This document shows, piece by piece, positions 33,054 to 41,963 of a DNA stretch of 64,000 nucleotides. Location of the stretch: NCBI RefSeq assembly GCF_001428125.1, contig NZ_LMSM01000008.1, positions 231,185 to 295,184 of the forward strand, given 5' to 3'. The translations under genes and the position numbers were made by a program. The DNA comes from Nocardioides sp. Soil774. GTDB taxonomy: Bacteria > Actinomycetota > Actinomycetes > Propionibacteriales > Nocardioidaceae. The notes under the pieces are model-generated. The model was given only the letters and a program-made list of their open reading frames with translations. It did no database searches and was not told the DNA's origin. The first letter of the stretch is position 1. Each line of letters starts with the position of its first letter.

Positions 33054-34898
33054 GTGGAGCTCGCCCTGCTGCTGGTGTCGATGGCCGCCGTCGTCCTGGC
33101 CGCGACCGCCGTCAGCGACCGCGTGGGCGTCCCGGCGCCGCTGCTGCTGATCGTCGTCGGTGCGGCGACGTCGTACGTCCCGGGGGTGCCGACGATCCAC
33201 CTCGAGTCCGAGGTGGTCCTGCTGGGGCTGCTGCCGCCACTGCTCTACGCCGCGGCGATCAGCACGTCCCTGGTCGACTTCAACGCCAACCGCGGCTCGA
33301 TCCTGCGGCTCTCGGTGGTGCTGGTCGTGCTCACCTCGCTCGCCGTGGGCGCGGTCGTGGAGTGGCTGGTGCCCGACATCGGCTGGGCCGCAGCCATCGC
33401 CATCGGCGCCGTGGTCGCGCCGCCCGACGCGGTCGCCGCGACCGCCGTGGCGCGCCGGATCGGACTGCCACGACGGGTGGTGACGATCCTCGAGGGCGAG
33501 TCGCTGCTCAACGACGCCACCGCCCTGGTCGCGCTGCGCACGGCGATCGCCGCGCTGTCCGGCGGCGTCGCGCTGATGGACGTCGGCGTCGACTTCGTGC
33601 GCGCCGCCGGCGGCGGGCTCGTCATCGGCATCGCCTTCTTCGCCCTCGTCGCCTGGCTGCGCAAGCGGATCACCGACCCCCTGCTCGACACCGCGATCTC
33701 GTTCCTGACCCCCTTCGCCGCCTTCGTCGCGGCCGAGGAGGTCCACGCCTCGGGCGTCATCTCGGTCGTCGTCGCCGGCCTCCTGCTCGGGCACAAGGCG
33801 CCGATCATCCAGACCGCCCAGTCACGCATCACCGAGCGCATCACCTGGCGCACCGTGGCCTTCGTCCTGGAGAACACGGTCTTCCTGCTCATCGGCCTCC
33901 AGCTCGACTGGATCCTGGCCGACGTCGCCGACTCGACGCTGACGACCGAGCGCATCGCCCTCGTCTGCGGCGCCACCCTGGCCACCGTCATCGCCGTACG
34001 ACTGGCCTGGGTCTACGCGACCTGGCTGATGCGCGGGCTGCGCGCCAACCCGCTGCCGGCCTCGTGGACCTTCCTCATCGGCTGGGCCGGGATGCGCGGC
34101 GTGGTGACCCTCGCGGCGGCGTTCGTGATCCCGGAGGACGCGCCCCACCGCGAGGTGCTGCTGCTCGTCGCCTTCACCGTGGTGGCAGGCACCCTCCTGC
34201 TGCAGGGGCTCACGCTCCCGCTGCTGACCCGGGTGATGAAGGTGCCCGCGCCCGACCCGGCCGAGGACGCCCTGGCGCGCGCCGCGCTGCTCCAGCAGGC
34301 CGCCGACGCCGGCTTCGCCCGGCTCGACGAGCTCGACTACGACGACCACCACGGCGTCGGCGAGCAGATCCGCGCGCGCCTCGACCAGCGCACCTTCGCC
34401 GCCTGGGAGCAGCTCTCGACCGCGGTCGGCGAGGAGACCCCCTCCGAGCTCTACGCCCGCATCCGCGGCGAGATGATCGAGGCCGAGCGCAGCAAGGTCC
34501 TCAAGGTGCGCGGCAAGGGCAAGATCCCCTCCGAGGTCGTGAGCCAGGTGCTCGGCATGCTCGACATCGAGGAGTCGATGCTCGACGCCGGCGTCGAGGC
34601 CCGCGCCGGGGTGCGCAACGGCTCGCTGGCCTTCACCGCCGGACGCCAGTGCGACGACCTGCAGTCCCATCCCGCGGTCGAGACCGCGAGCGACCCCGCC
34701 TGCGCGACCTGCCTGGCCGACGGCACCCGCTGGGTCTCGCTGCGCCAGTGCCTGGAGTGCGGTCACGTCGGGTGCTGCGACTCCTCGGTCGGCAAGCACG
34801 CCACCGCCCACTTCCACGACACCCTCCACCCGGTGATGCAGTCGGCCGAGCCCGACGAGTCGTGGCGCTGGTGCTACGTCCACAACCTCACCGGCTGA
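33054..34898 (+). CDS. Na+/H+ antiporter fused to UBP-type zinc finger
   Basis: A 614-residue fusion. Residues 1-400 form a CPA1-type Na+/H+ antiporter with about twelve helices, including the ion-site region AVVAPPDAVAATAVAR and EGESLLNDATALVA. A charged cytoplasmic linker follows (about 400-530). Residues 533-614 are a UBP-type zinc finger: CDDLQ, CATC, QCLECGHVGCCD, KHATAHFHDTLHPV and the closing WCYVH. In eukaryotes this finger binds free ubiquitin C-terminal Gly-Gly; bacteria lack ubiquitin, so its ligand here is unclear. GTG 33054 is preceded by GACACT (7-nt gap). A redox protein gene follows 26 bp later. Confidence 0.9.
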   Translation: MELALLLVSMAAVVLAATAVSDRVGVPAPLLLIVVGAATSYVPGVPTIHLESEVVLLGLLPPLLYAAAISTSLVDFNANRGSILRLSVVLVVLTSLAVGAVVEWLVPDIGWAAAIAIGAVVAPPDAVAATAVARRIGLPRRVVTILEGESLLNDATALVALRTAIAALSGGVALMDVGVDFVRAAGGGLVIGIAFFALVAWLRKRITDPLLDTAISFLTPFAAFVAAEEVHASGVISVVVAGLLLGHKAPIIQTAQSRITERITWRTVAFVLENTVFLLIGLQLDWILADVADSTLTTERIALVCGATLATVIAVRLAWVYATWLMRGLRANPLPASWTFLIGWAGMRGVVTLAAAFVIPEDAPHREVLLLVAFTVVAGTLLLQGLTLPLLTRVMKVPAPDPAEDALARAALLQQAADAGFARLDELDYDDHHGVGEQIRARLDQRTFAAWEQLSTAVGEETPSELYARIRGEMIEAERSKVLKVRGKGKIPSEVVSQVLGMLDIEESMLDAGVEARAGVRNGSLAFTAGRQCDDLQSHPAVETASDPACATCLADGTRWVSLRQCLECGHVGCCDSSVGKHATAHFHDTLHPVMQSAEPDESWRWCYVHNLTG

Positions 34899-34924
34899 GC
34901 CCGTCGGCCCGTACGCTTCACACC

Positions 34925-36586
34925 ATGGGAGCGCCTGCCATCGTCATCGCCTCCGCCCGCCACGGTGACGTGCTCGGCGAGGCGTTCGCGCGCTACGAGC
35001 GGGAGTACGACGTACGGCTGGTGGGCGACGAGCTCGCGGCCAAGGCCTGCGCCAAGGACCTGTTGGGATCGGGGCACCAGGTGGCGCTGTTCGTGATCGA
35101 CAGCGACCACGAGCAGGACAAGCTCTACGGCCTCATCGCCGGCACCCGCAAGGCGGTGCCGACCGCGCGGCGGCTGATCGTGTCGCACATCAGCCGCTTC
35201 CGCGACGACAACCAGGCCTTCCGCCACGCGGTCGCCGCCGGCAAGGTCGACGCGCTGCTGCTGATGCCGCAGGGTCCGCGCGACGAGGAGTTCCACGGCG
35301 CCGTCGGCGAGCTGCTCAACGAGTGGAACGCCACCGTCGCCACCCCGGTCGTGGAGAACGTCCGCATCATCACCCCCGAGGTCGACGCGCTGACCCGCGA
35401 GCTCCTCGACTACCTCGGCCGGGTCGGCCTCCCGGCCGGCGTGCACCACCCCGACAGCGAGGTCGGGCGCGAGGTGATGGCCGACTGCCCCGAGGACGAG
35501 GGCCGCTGGCCGGTGGTGTCGTCGCTCGCCGGGTGGTGCGGGCACTGCCCCGACGTGCGCTCCCTGGCCAACCAGCTCTACGGCCGCCCCGACGACATCG
35601 AGGTCGACGAGGTGGTCGACCTGGTCGTCGTCGGCGCCGGACCCGCGGGCCTCGCCGCGAGCGTGTACGCCTCGAGCGAGGGTCTGTCCACGGTCTGCCT
35701 CGAGGCCGAGGCGATCGGCGGGCAGGCGGGCACCAGCTCTATGATCCGCAACTACCTCGGCTTCCCCCGCGGGATCTCCGGCATGCGGCTGGCCCAGCGC
35801 GCCCGCGGCCAGGCGCTCCGCTTCGGCACCCGCTTCTTCACCGGCTGGCCCGCGACCGGCCTCACGCCCGGCGTGGACGGCGATCCGCACGTCGTGCACA
35901 CCGACGGCGGCGACGTACGCGCGCGGTCGGTCCTGGTCTCCACCGGGGTGGACTACCGCCGCCTCGGGGTCGACTCGCTCGAGGAGCTGGTGGGGCGCGG
36001 GGTCTACTACGGCGCCGCGATGGCGGCCGCACGCGAGCTCGCGGGCGACCACGTCGTGATCGTCGGGGGCGGCAACTCCGCCGGCCAGGCGGCCATCCAC
36101 GCCGCCCGCTTCGCGAGCGCGGTGACCATCGTCGTACGCCGTCCCGACCTGGCCGCGACGATGTCGTCCTACCTCATCGACGAGATCCGCTGGAACCCCC
36201 GCATCACGGTGCGCGGCTCCGCGCGGGTCGTCGACGGCGGTCCCGACGACGTCTCGCACCTGGCCTGGCTGGAGGTGGAGGACGTCGACACGGGCGAGCG
36301 CGAGCGGGTCGAGGCACGCGGACTCTTCCTCCTGCTCGGTGCCGCCCCGGAGTGCGGCTGGCTGCCGGCCGACGTGCTGCGCGACGAGCGCGGCTTCGTG
36401 CTCACCGGCCGCGACGTCCCGCGCGAGCACTGGCTCGACGGCGTGCCGCCCGAGGACCTGGCGACCACGGTGCCCGGGGTCTTCGCCGGGGGTGACATCC
36501 GCTCGGGCTCGATGAAGCGGGTGGCCTCCGCGACCGGAGAGGGCGCCTCCGTGGTGTCGTCGGTGCACGCCTGGTTGGGCCAGTAG
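34925..36586 (+). CDS. fused receiver-like/thioredoxin-reductase-like flavoprotein
   Basis: A 553-residue protein of the fused response regulator/thioredoxin-disulfide-reductase type. Residues 1-125 are receiver-like, without an obvious phospho-Asp. Residues about 235-553 are a TrxR-like flavoprotein: FAD loop VVVGAGPAGLAASVYASSEG, the NAD(P)H loop VIVGGGNSAGQAAIHAA, and the C-terminal FAD motif GVFAGGDIRSGS. The redox-active CxxC of true thioredoxin reductases is missing, so the acceptor is not thioredoxin by the classical route. A CGHC motif at about residue 205 lies between the domains and could serve instead. It follows the antiporter-zinc finger gene by 26 bp. Confidence 0.88.
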   Translation: MGAPAIVIASARHGDVLGEAFARYEREYDVRLVGDELAAKACAKDLLGSGHQVALFVIDSDHEQDKLYGLIAGTRKAVPTARRLIVSHISRFRDDNQAFRHAVAAGKVDALLLMPQGPRDEEFHGAVGELLNEWNATVATPVVENVRIITPEVDALTRELLDYLGRVGLPAGVHHPDSEVGREVMADCPEDEGRWPVVSSLAGWCGHCPDVRSLANQLYGRPDDIEVDEVVDLVVVGAGPAGLAASVYASSEGLSTVCLEAEAIGGQAGTSSMIRNYLGFPRGISGMRLAQRARGQALRFGTRFFTGWPATGLTPGVDGDPHVVHTDGGDVRARSVLVSTGVDYRRLGVDSLEELVGRGVYYGAAMAAARELAGDHVVIVGGGNSAGQAAIHAARFASAVTIVVRRPDLAATMSSYLIDEIRWNPRITVRGSARVVDGGPDDVSHLAWLEVEDVDTGERERVEARGLFLLLGAAPECGWLPADVLRDERGFVLTGRDVPREHWLDGVPPEDLATTVPGVFAGGDIRSGSMKRVASATGEGASVVSSVHAWLGQ

Positions 36587-36589
36587 CAG

Positions 36590-36967
36590 CTAGCGCGACA
36601 GCAGCACCGCCAGCACCGCGAGTGCGGGCAGGGTGCCCTGGGTGAGCGCGGCCCGCACCATCGAGCGGTCGTGGGTGACCAGCACGAGTGCGGCGGCGAG
36701 CATCGAGCCGGTGCCGGCGAGCATCAGGGTGGCACCGACCGTGCTGTCGGTGCCCCCGGCGACGACACCGGCGAGCGTGATGATCGCCAGGAACAGGTTG
36801 TAGAAGCCCTGGTTGTAGGCCATCGGCTTCGTGGTCTCGGCGTCGCTCTCGGAGGTGCCGAAGGCCTTGCGGGTGGCGGGCTCGGTCCAGCGGAAGGACT
36901 CGAGCACCCAGATGTAGACGTGGAGGAGCGCGGCCCCAGCCGCGAAGACCGCAGCGACGATGTCCAT
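36590..36967 (-). CDS. DUF1304 membrane protein
   Basis: A 125-residue protein with four predicted helices, matching the DUF1304 family: N-terminal HVYIWVLESFRW and the diagnostic YNQGFYNLFLAI near residue 51. The family has no established function. ATG 36967 is preceded by TAGGGT with a 6-nt gap (leaderless type). It converges on the flavoprotein gene. Confidence 0.88.
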   Translation of the reverse strand: MDIVAAVFAAGAALLHVYIWVLESFRWTEPATRKAFGTSESDAETTKPMAYNQGFYNLFLAIITLAGVVAGGTDSTVGATLMLAGTGSMLAAALVLVTHDRSMVRAALTQGTLPALAVLAVLLSR

Positions 36968-37092
36968 GTGCGCACCCTAGGCCCGATCGCTCCCCGGGCC
37001 CGCCTACCCCTGGGAGGGTGGCAGCCGCGGAGGCTTCCGAGCAGACTCGCACCAGATGGCCACCAGGCCGTCACGAGCGAGGAGGCACCCCC

Positions 37093-37308
37093 GTGGGACG
37101 ACTGATCGGCATCCTGCTGGTGATCTGGCTGGTGATCGGCGCGTTCGCCGCCTACCAGCGCGGCTACTTCGAGGACTCGAAGACCAACTGCTCCGAGACC
37201 AGCGACATCGCCCTCAACATCGTGGCCGGCCCGCTCAACTACGTCGGGCTCAACCCCAAGGTGAAGTGCGCCGACGTGAACGTCAACACCCCGAAGCCCT
37301 CGAAGTAG
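37093..37308 (+). CDS. small membrane-anchored protein
   Basis: A 71-residue protein: N-terminal helix (residues about 2-20, GRLIGILLVIWLVIGAFAAYQ) then a short polar region with two cysteines (Cys33, Cys59), which could form a disulfide outside the cell. GTG 37093 was chosen because GGAGG lies 7 nt upstream; the frame extends upstream but without coding character. The family is not recognised. It overlaps the convergent DinB-like gene by 26 bp. Confidence 0.65.
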   Translation: MGRLIGILLVIWLVIGAFAAYQRGYFEDSKTNCSETSDIALNIVAGPLNYVGLNPKVKCADVNVNTPKPSK

Positions 37309-37921
37309 GCGCGGGCACCTCGACCCACGGCGGCACCCAGTCCTCCGGCGGGTCCTCCCCGACGCGGCCGTCGACGGCCTCGCGCAGCAGGTCGGCGTGA
37401 CCGGTGTGGCGGGCGTACTCCTCGAGCAGGTCGCAGAGCAGGCGCCGCAGCCGGGGGTGGTTGCCGTTGCCGTCGTCGACGTGTGCGACGAGGTCGAGGC
37501 CCCCGCCGCCCTCGGCCATGCTCTGGGCCACGGCGTCGGCGATGCGCCGCGTGTTGCGCACGACCGCCTCGTCGAAGATCGCGTAGACCTCCGCGGCCGT
37601 GAAGACGTCGGTCTCGAACTCCCACTCGTCGCTGCCGTCGTGGCCCAGCGAGCGCCACGGCTCGACGAGCTCCTCGCCGCGCAGCTTGGTCGTGAGGTAG
37701 TAGTCCTCGGCCATCGCCAGGTGCAGCAGCAGGCCGCCGAGGGAGAGGGCGGAGGAGTCCAGGCGGTGGTGCAGCCCGGCCTCGTCGAGGCCGTCGGCCT
37801 TCCAGCGCACCGTCGCGCGCATCCTTCCTAGCGCACCCGTCAGGTGCTCGGCCTCCGTGCCGTCGATCGGTGGCTCCCACGGCGGCGGGACCCAGACCGG
37901 GGTGCTGTCGTCTTCGCTCAT
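37283..37921 (-). CDS. DinB/DUF664-like four-helix protein
   Basis: A 212-residue protein of the DUF664/DinB-like superfamily (metal-binding four-helix bundle, unrelated to polymerase DinB). LSLGGLLLHLAMAEDYYL supplies the conserved His, and EEYARHTGHADLLREAVDG near residue 175 is the family C-terminal signature with further His ligands. Members include thiol-dependent transferases in actinobacteria (mycothiol-linked), but no reaction can be assigned. ATG 37921 is preceded by TAGCGT (7-nt gap). Confidence 0.88.
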   Translation of the reverse strand: MSEDDSTPVWVPPPWEPPIDGTEAEHLTGALGRMRATVRWKADGLDEAGLHHRLDSSALSLGGLLLHLAMAEDYYLTTKLRGEELVEPWRSLGHDGSDEWEFETDVFTAAEVYAIFDEAVVRNTRRIADAVAQSMAEGGGGLDLVAHVDDGNGNHPRLRRLLCDLLEEYARHTGHADLLREAVDGRVGEDPPEDWVPPWVEVPAPTSRASGC

Positions 37922-38004
37922 GCCGCTCACGCTAGGCCGACTTCCGGACGAACGGCTGCCGGTTGCGGCGCCATCCGTCGGGACCGCGGCGCCGAACACG
38001 CCTC

Positions 38005-38253
38005 GTGAGCCAGCCCGACACGATGTTCGCCAGCAGCAGCGTGGCGCGCCACCTCGTCCGTGGGGCGCTCGGCCTGCCGCTCATGGTGGCGGCGTTCGTG
38101 CTGGTGCCGTGGGCCGGTCCGTGGGCCCTCCTGCTCGTGGTGCCGGCGGCGGTCCTGCTCCGGGGGTGCCCGACCTGCTGGGCCCTCGGCCTCGCCCAGA
38201 CGTGCGCGCTCAGCCCACGGGCTGGAGCGGGTGGATCGCTACCTCGCCGCTGA
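38005..38253 (+). CDS. small membrane protein, uncertain
   Basis: An 82-residue frame with two hydrophobic stretches (VRGALGLPLMVAAFVLVPWA and ALLLVVPAAVLLRG) and a GCPTCWALGLAQT motif reminiscent of small DUF2892-like membrane proteins. GTG 38005 or ATG 38023 could start it. It overlaps the convergent monooxygenase gene by 44 bp, and codon bias is moderate. It may be real, but I am not sure. Confidence 0.45.
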   Translation: MSQPDTMFASSSVARHLVRGALGLPLMVAAFVLVPWAGPWALLLVVPAAVLLRGCPTCWALGLAQTCALSPRAGAGGSLPRR

Positions 38254-38503
38254 GCGCACCCTCCGCCGCCGCGAAGGCGGCGGCGACGTGCGGCGTGCCC
38301 ATGTGCGCGTCGAGGGAGGCGGCGTCGCGCCACCGCTCGACGGTGACGAACGTGCCCGGAGCGCTGGCCGACTCGAACAAGTCGTAGGCCACGCACCCCT
38401 CCTCGGCACGCGTCGCCTCGGCCAGGGTGGTCAGCGCCTCGCGGACGACCGCGGCCGACTCGGGCCTGGCGGGAATGGTGGCGATGACCTGCAGATCACT
38501 CAC
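38210..38503 (-). CDS. quinol/antibiotic-biosynthesis-type monooxygenase
   Basis: A 97-residue dimeric ferredoxin-like (ABM) domain protein, YgiN-like. LQVIATIPARPESAAVVREAL, EEGCVAYDLFES and TFVTVERWRDAASLDAHMGTPH follow the family pattern. Such proteins oxidise quinols or act as heme-free monooxygenases; the substrate is unknown. GTG 38503 has GAAGGA 7 nt upstream. Confidence 0.85.
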   Translation of the reverse strand: MSDLQVIATIPARPESAAVVREALTTLAEATRAEEGCVAYDLFESASAPGTFVTVERWRDAASLDAHMGTPHVAAAFAAAEGALSGEVAIHPLQPVG

Positions 38504-38585
38504 GATGTGTTCCTTCGCTCGGGGACTCCAGTGTGGGGTGCGCGCACCGGTCCTGGCCATGGGTGCGCTGGCTAGGCTCGACGTC

Positions 38586-38900
38586 GTGCCCGACCTCGAC
38601 CGCGTCCCGACCGCTCCCCTGCTCGCCGCCGGCCTCGTCGGCGGCTTCACCCTCGCCCAGCGCACCGGCGTACGCCCCCTCGGCGGAGCCGCGATGCTCG
38701 GCGCCAACGTGCTGGCGGCGCGCCAGTGGTACGCCGTCGGCGGCGCTCCGCTCACGGCGGGGCTGACCGCGGCCTACTGGGCCGCGATGGGCGTCTCGCA
38801 CCCGCTCGCCAAGAAGGTGGGCCGCTGGCCCTCGGTGCTCGGGGTCACCGCCGCGAGCGCCGGCGCGGCCTGGGTGCTCGCCGACCGCCGGGCTCGCTGA
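38586..38900 (+). CDS. small hydrophobic protein
   Basis: A 104-residue Ala/Gly-rich protein with several weakly hydrophobic segments (residues about 8-25, 31-48, 52-72 and 80-98), probably membrane-associated. GTG 38586 is preceded by TAGGCT with a 7-nt gap, a leaderless arrangement; an ATG nine codons earlier would place the -10 inside the gene. I recognise similar unnamed proteins in related genomes only vaguely. Function unknown. Confidence 0.65.
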   Translation: MPDLDRVPTAPLLAAGLVGGFTLAQRTGVRPLGGAAMLGANVLAARQWYAVGGAPLTAGLTAAYWAAMGVSHPLAKKVGRWPSVLGVTAASAGAAWVLADRRAR

Positions 38901-38935
38901 GCCGTCGCTGCTTCACTGGGGACGGCCGGCGCAGC

Positions 38936-39172
38936 TCACTCCGCGGGCAGGTCCGCGAAGGCCTGCTTCATGTCGCGGTACCACCCGAGCGACTTCTTCG
39001 GGTGCCGCCAGCGGCCCTTCATCTCGTCGCGCGCCGGCTGGTGCGCGGCGTCGCCGGCCTTCTCGGCCTGCTTGAGGTGCTTGTCCTGGGCGTTGATCAC
39101 GTCGTCGGCGCTCTCGCCGCGGTGCGCGAGGTCGCAGGGGCCGCCGAGCTGGCGGCAGGTCATGGTCTTCAT
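38936..39172 (-). CDS. DUF1059-like small protein
   Basis: A 78-residue protein that begins MKTMTCRQLGGPCD, the signature of DUF1059 small proteins (conserved Cys6 and Cys13), followed by GESADDVINAQDKHL. The C-terminal half is basic and amphipathic. AGGAGAG precedes the ATG. No function is established for the family. It lies downstream of the sigma-factor gene in the same direction. Confidence 0.8.
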   Translation of the reverse strand: MKTMTCRQLGGPCDLAHRGESADDVINAQDKHLKQAEKAGDAAHQPARDEMKGRWRHPKKSLGWYRDMKQAFADLPAE

Positions 39173-39230
39173 GGTCTCTCCTTCCGTGGGGTCTGCTGGT
39201 CTGACGTGTGGTGGGCCGCGGGTGTGACCG

Positions 39231-40094
39231 TCAGCCGCGCGCCGGGCCGGATCGGCGTACGACCCGGGCCAGGACGTCGGGGTCGGCGCGGAAGGTGATG
39301 CCCCGCACCAGGCCGCCCTCGACGGTGAAGTCGAAGACCACCTTGGCCTCCCCGCGCAGGAACCACGCGGAGCCGGGCCGGTCGCCGACGTAGACGGCCA
39401 GCGCCGACTGCGCGCTGCCGTCGAAGAAGGCCGCCACCTCCTCCCTTCCCTCGATCGAGGCCGGGGTGCCGGCCAGGACCGCGGCCTCGTCGGCGCCCAC
39501 CACGGCGTCGGGGGCGAGGAGCTGCAGCAACCGGACGAGGTCGCCCCCGCGCGCGGCGGACATGAAGGCGTCGACCACCTCCCAGTCGGCGAGCGCGTCG
39601 TCGGCGGCGGGCTGCGCGACCTTGGCCCTCGCCCGCGACGCGAGCTTGCGGGCCGCAGCGGGCGTGGAGTCGAGGACCGCCGCGATCGTGGTGAACTCGA
39701 AGCCGAAGCTGTCGTGCAGCACGAAGGCGACCCGCTCGCGCGGGGACAGGCGGTCGATCACGGCCTGCAACGCGATGCCCACCGTGTCGGCGAGCGCCAC
39801 GTCGTCGGCGGGGTCGGGCGCGGTCGCGTCGTCGCCGACCAGCTCGACGTCCTCGTACGGCATGGGCGTGCGGGCCCGCAGCCGGTCCAGGCAGAGCCGC
39901 GTGGTGACCGTGGTCAGCCAGGCGGGCAGGTTGTCGATGACCGTCGTGTCGCCGGTCGTGGCCCGGTCGAGCCGCAGCCACGCCTGCTGGACGACGTCCT
40001 GCGCCTCCGCGTGGTCACCGAGCACCCGGCTCGCGATCCCGAGCAGCCGGGGCCGCTCGGCCTCGAAGATCTCCGTCTGGTCCACTCGCTCCAT
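39231..40094 (-). CDS. ECF sigma factor with SnoaL-like C-domain (SigJ/ECF41-like)
   Basis: A 287-residue ECF sigma factor. Region 2 (FEAERPRLLGIASRVLGDHAEAQDVVQQAWLR) and region 4 (LSPRERVAFVLHDSFGFEFTTIAAVLDSTPAAARKLASRAR) are clear. Residues about 175-280 form the SnoaL-like C-terminal domain seen in SigJ/ECF41 factors, where it controls activity instead of a separate anti-sigma protein; none is encoded nearby. GGGAG precedes ATG 40094. The DUF1059 gene downstream could be a target. Confidence 0.9.
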   Translation of the reverse strand: MERVDQTEIFEAERPRLLGIASRVLGDHAEAQDVVQQAWLRLDRATTGDTTVIDNLPAWLTTVTTRLCLDRLRARTPMPYEDVELVGDDATAPDPADDVALADTVGIALQAVIDRLSPRERVAFVLHDSFGFEFTTIAAVLDSTPAAARKLASRARAKVAQPAADDALADWEVVDAFMSAARGGDLVRLLQLLAPDAVVGADEAAVLAGTPASIEGREEVAAFFDGSAQSALAVYVGDRPGSAWFLRGEAKVVFDFTVEGGLVRGITFRADPDVLARVVRRSGPARG

Positions 40095-40210
40095 CGTGTC
40101 TCCCCCTGCGTCGTGGGCATCCTGCCAACCCTCCGACGTCCCGGCGACCACCGATGTGACCGCGCGGTGCCTCCGGCGGCCACGGGTGCCCGCCCGAGGA
40201 CGCGCGGGCG

Positions 40211-41149
40211 TCACGGCCGGACCGGCGTCCAGCCCTCCCACATCGCCGCGACGTGCCGCGCGTCGGTGCCGCAGCAGCCGCCGACGATGCGCGCGTCGGG
40301 CAGCGCCTCGGCGAGCGCACGGGTCGAGGCGGCGAGGTCGGCGAGGTCGCCCTCGTCGAGCTCCTCGGCCTCGTCGAGCTCGGCGTGGCTGAGCCGCGAG
40401 GAGTTCACCCGCAGGCCGGCGATCCGGCTCGTCCACGGCGCGGTCGGGTCGAGGCCCGGCGCGACGTGGTCGGGGTGGGCGCAGTTGACCAGGAGGTGCG
40501 CGGCGCCGGCGCCGGTGGCCTCGTCGAGCGCCTCGACCGCCTCACCGAGGGTGGTGCCGTCGGGCACCCGGCCGTCGGTCTCGACGGTGTAGGAGACCGC
40601 GACGGGCAGGCCCACGTCCTGCGCCGCGCGCACGACCCCGACGGCCTCGGCGACCGTCGTGAGCGTGTACGCCGTCGCGAGGTCGGCGCCGGCCCCCGCG
40701 AAGGCCGCGAGCTGCGGGCGGTGGTAGGCGGCGTAGCGGTCGGCGTCGAGGTCGCCCGCGACGTAGCCGTCGCCGCGCGGGCCCACCACCCCGACGACGA
40801 GCACGTCGGTCACGTCCACCTCGTCGCCGAGCCCGCGCAGGAACCCGACCGCGTCGTGGTTGACCCGGTGCAGCGCCTGGGCGTCGTAGCCGAGCCGCTC
40901 GCCCCAGTCCCCGTTGGCGCGCCAGGTGGGGGTCTCGAGCAGCAGCCCCGCGCCGGCTCGCGCGGCCACGTCGGCGTACGCCCGGAAGTAGTCGGTGAGC
41001 ACTGCGCGGCCGAAGGTGTCGTCGAGGAGCGGGAACGACGCGAAGTCGGTCAGGTCGAGGCCGCGGTGGAAGATCAGGTCGGTCTCGAGGCCACCGTCAG
41101 TGACCCAGCCGTGCGCGGCCTCCGGCAACCGCCAGGACGTGGTGCTCAT
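40211..41149 (-). CDS. homocysteine S-methyltransferase
   Basis: A 312-residue betaine-homocysteine/S-methylmethionine-type methyltransferase (MmuM-like). The zinc-binding cysteines are present: LLVNCAHPD (one Cys) and IVGGCCGTD (two Cys). The N-terminus has the family TDGGLETDLIF. It would transfer a methyl group to homocysteine to make methionine, using an uncertain donor. A GGGAGG site precedes ATG 41149. Confidence 0.9.
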   Translation of the reverse strand: MSTTSWRLPEAAHGWVTDGGLETDLIFHRGLDLTDFASFPLLDDTFGRAVLTDYFRAYADVAARAGAGLLLETPTWRANGDWGERLGYDAQALHRVNHDAVGFLRGLGDEVDVTDVLVVGVVGPRGDGYVAGDLDADRYAAYHRPQLAAFAGAGADLATAYTLTTVAEAVGVVRAAQDVGLPVAVSYTVETDGRVPDGTTLGEAVEALDEATGAGAAHLLVNCAHPDHVAPGLDPTAPWTSRIAGLRVNSSRLSHAELDEAEELDEGDLADLAASTRALAEALPDARIVGGCCGTDARHVAAMWEGWTPVRP

Positions 41150-41213
41150 CCGACCTCCCGGTCTCGGCGACCCCACAGGTCTAGCACTCCTGCGGCGCCG
41201 CCGCGCCCCTCGA

Positions 41214-41963
41214 CTAGACAGCCGGCTCCTCGGCCTCCCGGGGGGTCGCGCGCGTCGAGGTGCGCCGGAGCAGGGCGCGCTCCACTCCCCAGAAGACCGC
41301 CGCCACCACCAGCCCGAAGACCAGGATGACGAGCAGCGTCACAGCCACCGGGCCGTAGCCGAGGTCCTCGACGTTGGCGAAGCCGTAGGGGTAGGCGTCC
41401 ACGACCGCGCCGCGGGCCAGCATCCAGGCGATCCAGACGAGCGGGATCACCAGCGCCAGCGGCACCTCGCGCCGGGTGATCCAGCCGCGCGGCCCCCACA
41501 CCGCCCAGACCACGACGGTGAGCAGGGGCGTGACGACGTGCAGCACCGGGTCGGTCAGGCGCGACCAGCCCACGATCGTCGCCGCGGGCGCGAGCAGCAC
41601 CTGGTAGACGATCGCGGTGACGGTGATCATGAGCAGGCCCGACAGGCGCAGCACCCGGCGCGCCAGGGTGTCGCGCAGCGGCCGTGCGAGCAACAGGGTC
41701 ACCGAGACGGCGACGACGACGTTGGACCAGATCGTGAAGTAGCTCAACGTGTCGGTGACGCGCGCCAGCGAGCCGGCCGCGCCCGCCGCGGTGTCGCCGT
41801 AGAGACCGGCCTCCACCGGGATCCGCGCATAGCCGTCGAGCGCGGAGACGACGAGGGTCGTCACGATGCCGAACCAGGCGACGCCGGCGTTGACGGCGTA
41901 CGCCGTGCGCGCGCGGTCGGACGTCGGCGCGGTCGGGCCGGGGGCGGGGTGGGTCGCGGTCAC
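41214..41963 (-). CDS. Pr6Pr-family membrane protein
   Basis: A 249-residue protein with about six hydrophobic helices. YFTIWSNVVVAV near residue 75, VLHVVTPLLTVVVWAVWG near 145 and DAYPYGFANVEDLGYGPV near 190 are the hallmarks of the actinobacterial Pr6Pr membrane family. The function is unknown. GTG 41963 is preceded by CATACT with a 6-nt gap; the gene diverges from the MOSC gene over 35 bp. Confidence 0.85.
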   Translation of the reverse strand: MTATHPAPGPTAPTSDRARTAYAVNAGVAWFGIVTTLVVSALDGYARIPVEAGLYGDTAAGAAGSLARVTDTLSYFTIWSNVVVAVSVTLLLARPLRDTLARRVLRLSGLLMITVTAIVYQVLLAPAATIVGWSRLTDPVLHVVTPLLTVVVWAVWGPRGWITRREVPLALVIPLVWIAWMLARGAVVDAYPYGFANVEDLGYGPVAVTLLVILVFGLVVAAVFWGVERALLRRTSTRATPREAEEPAV

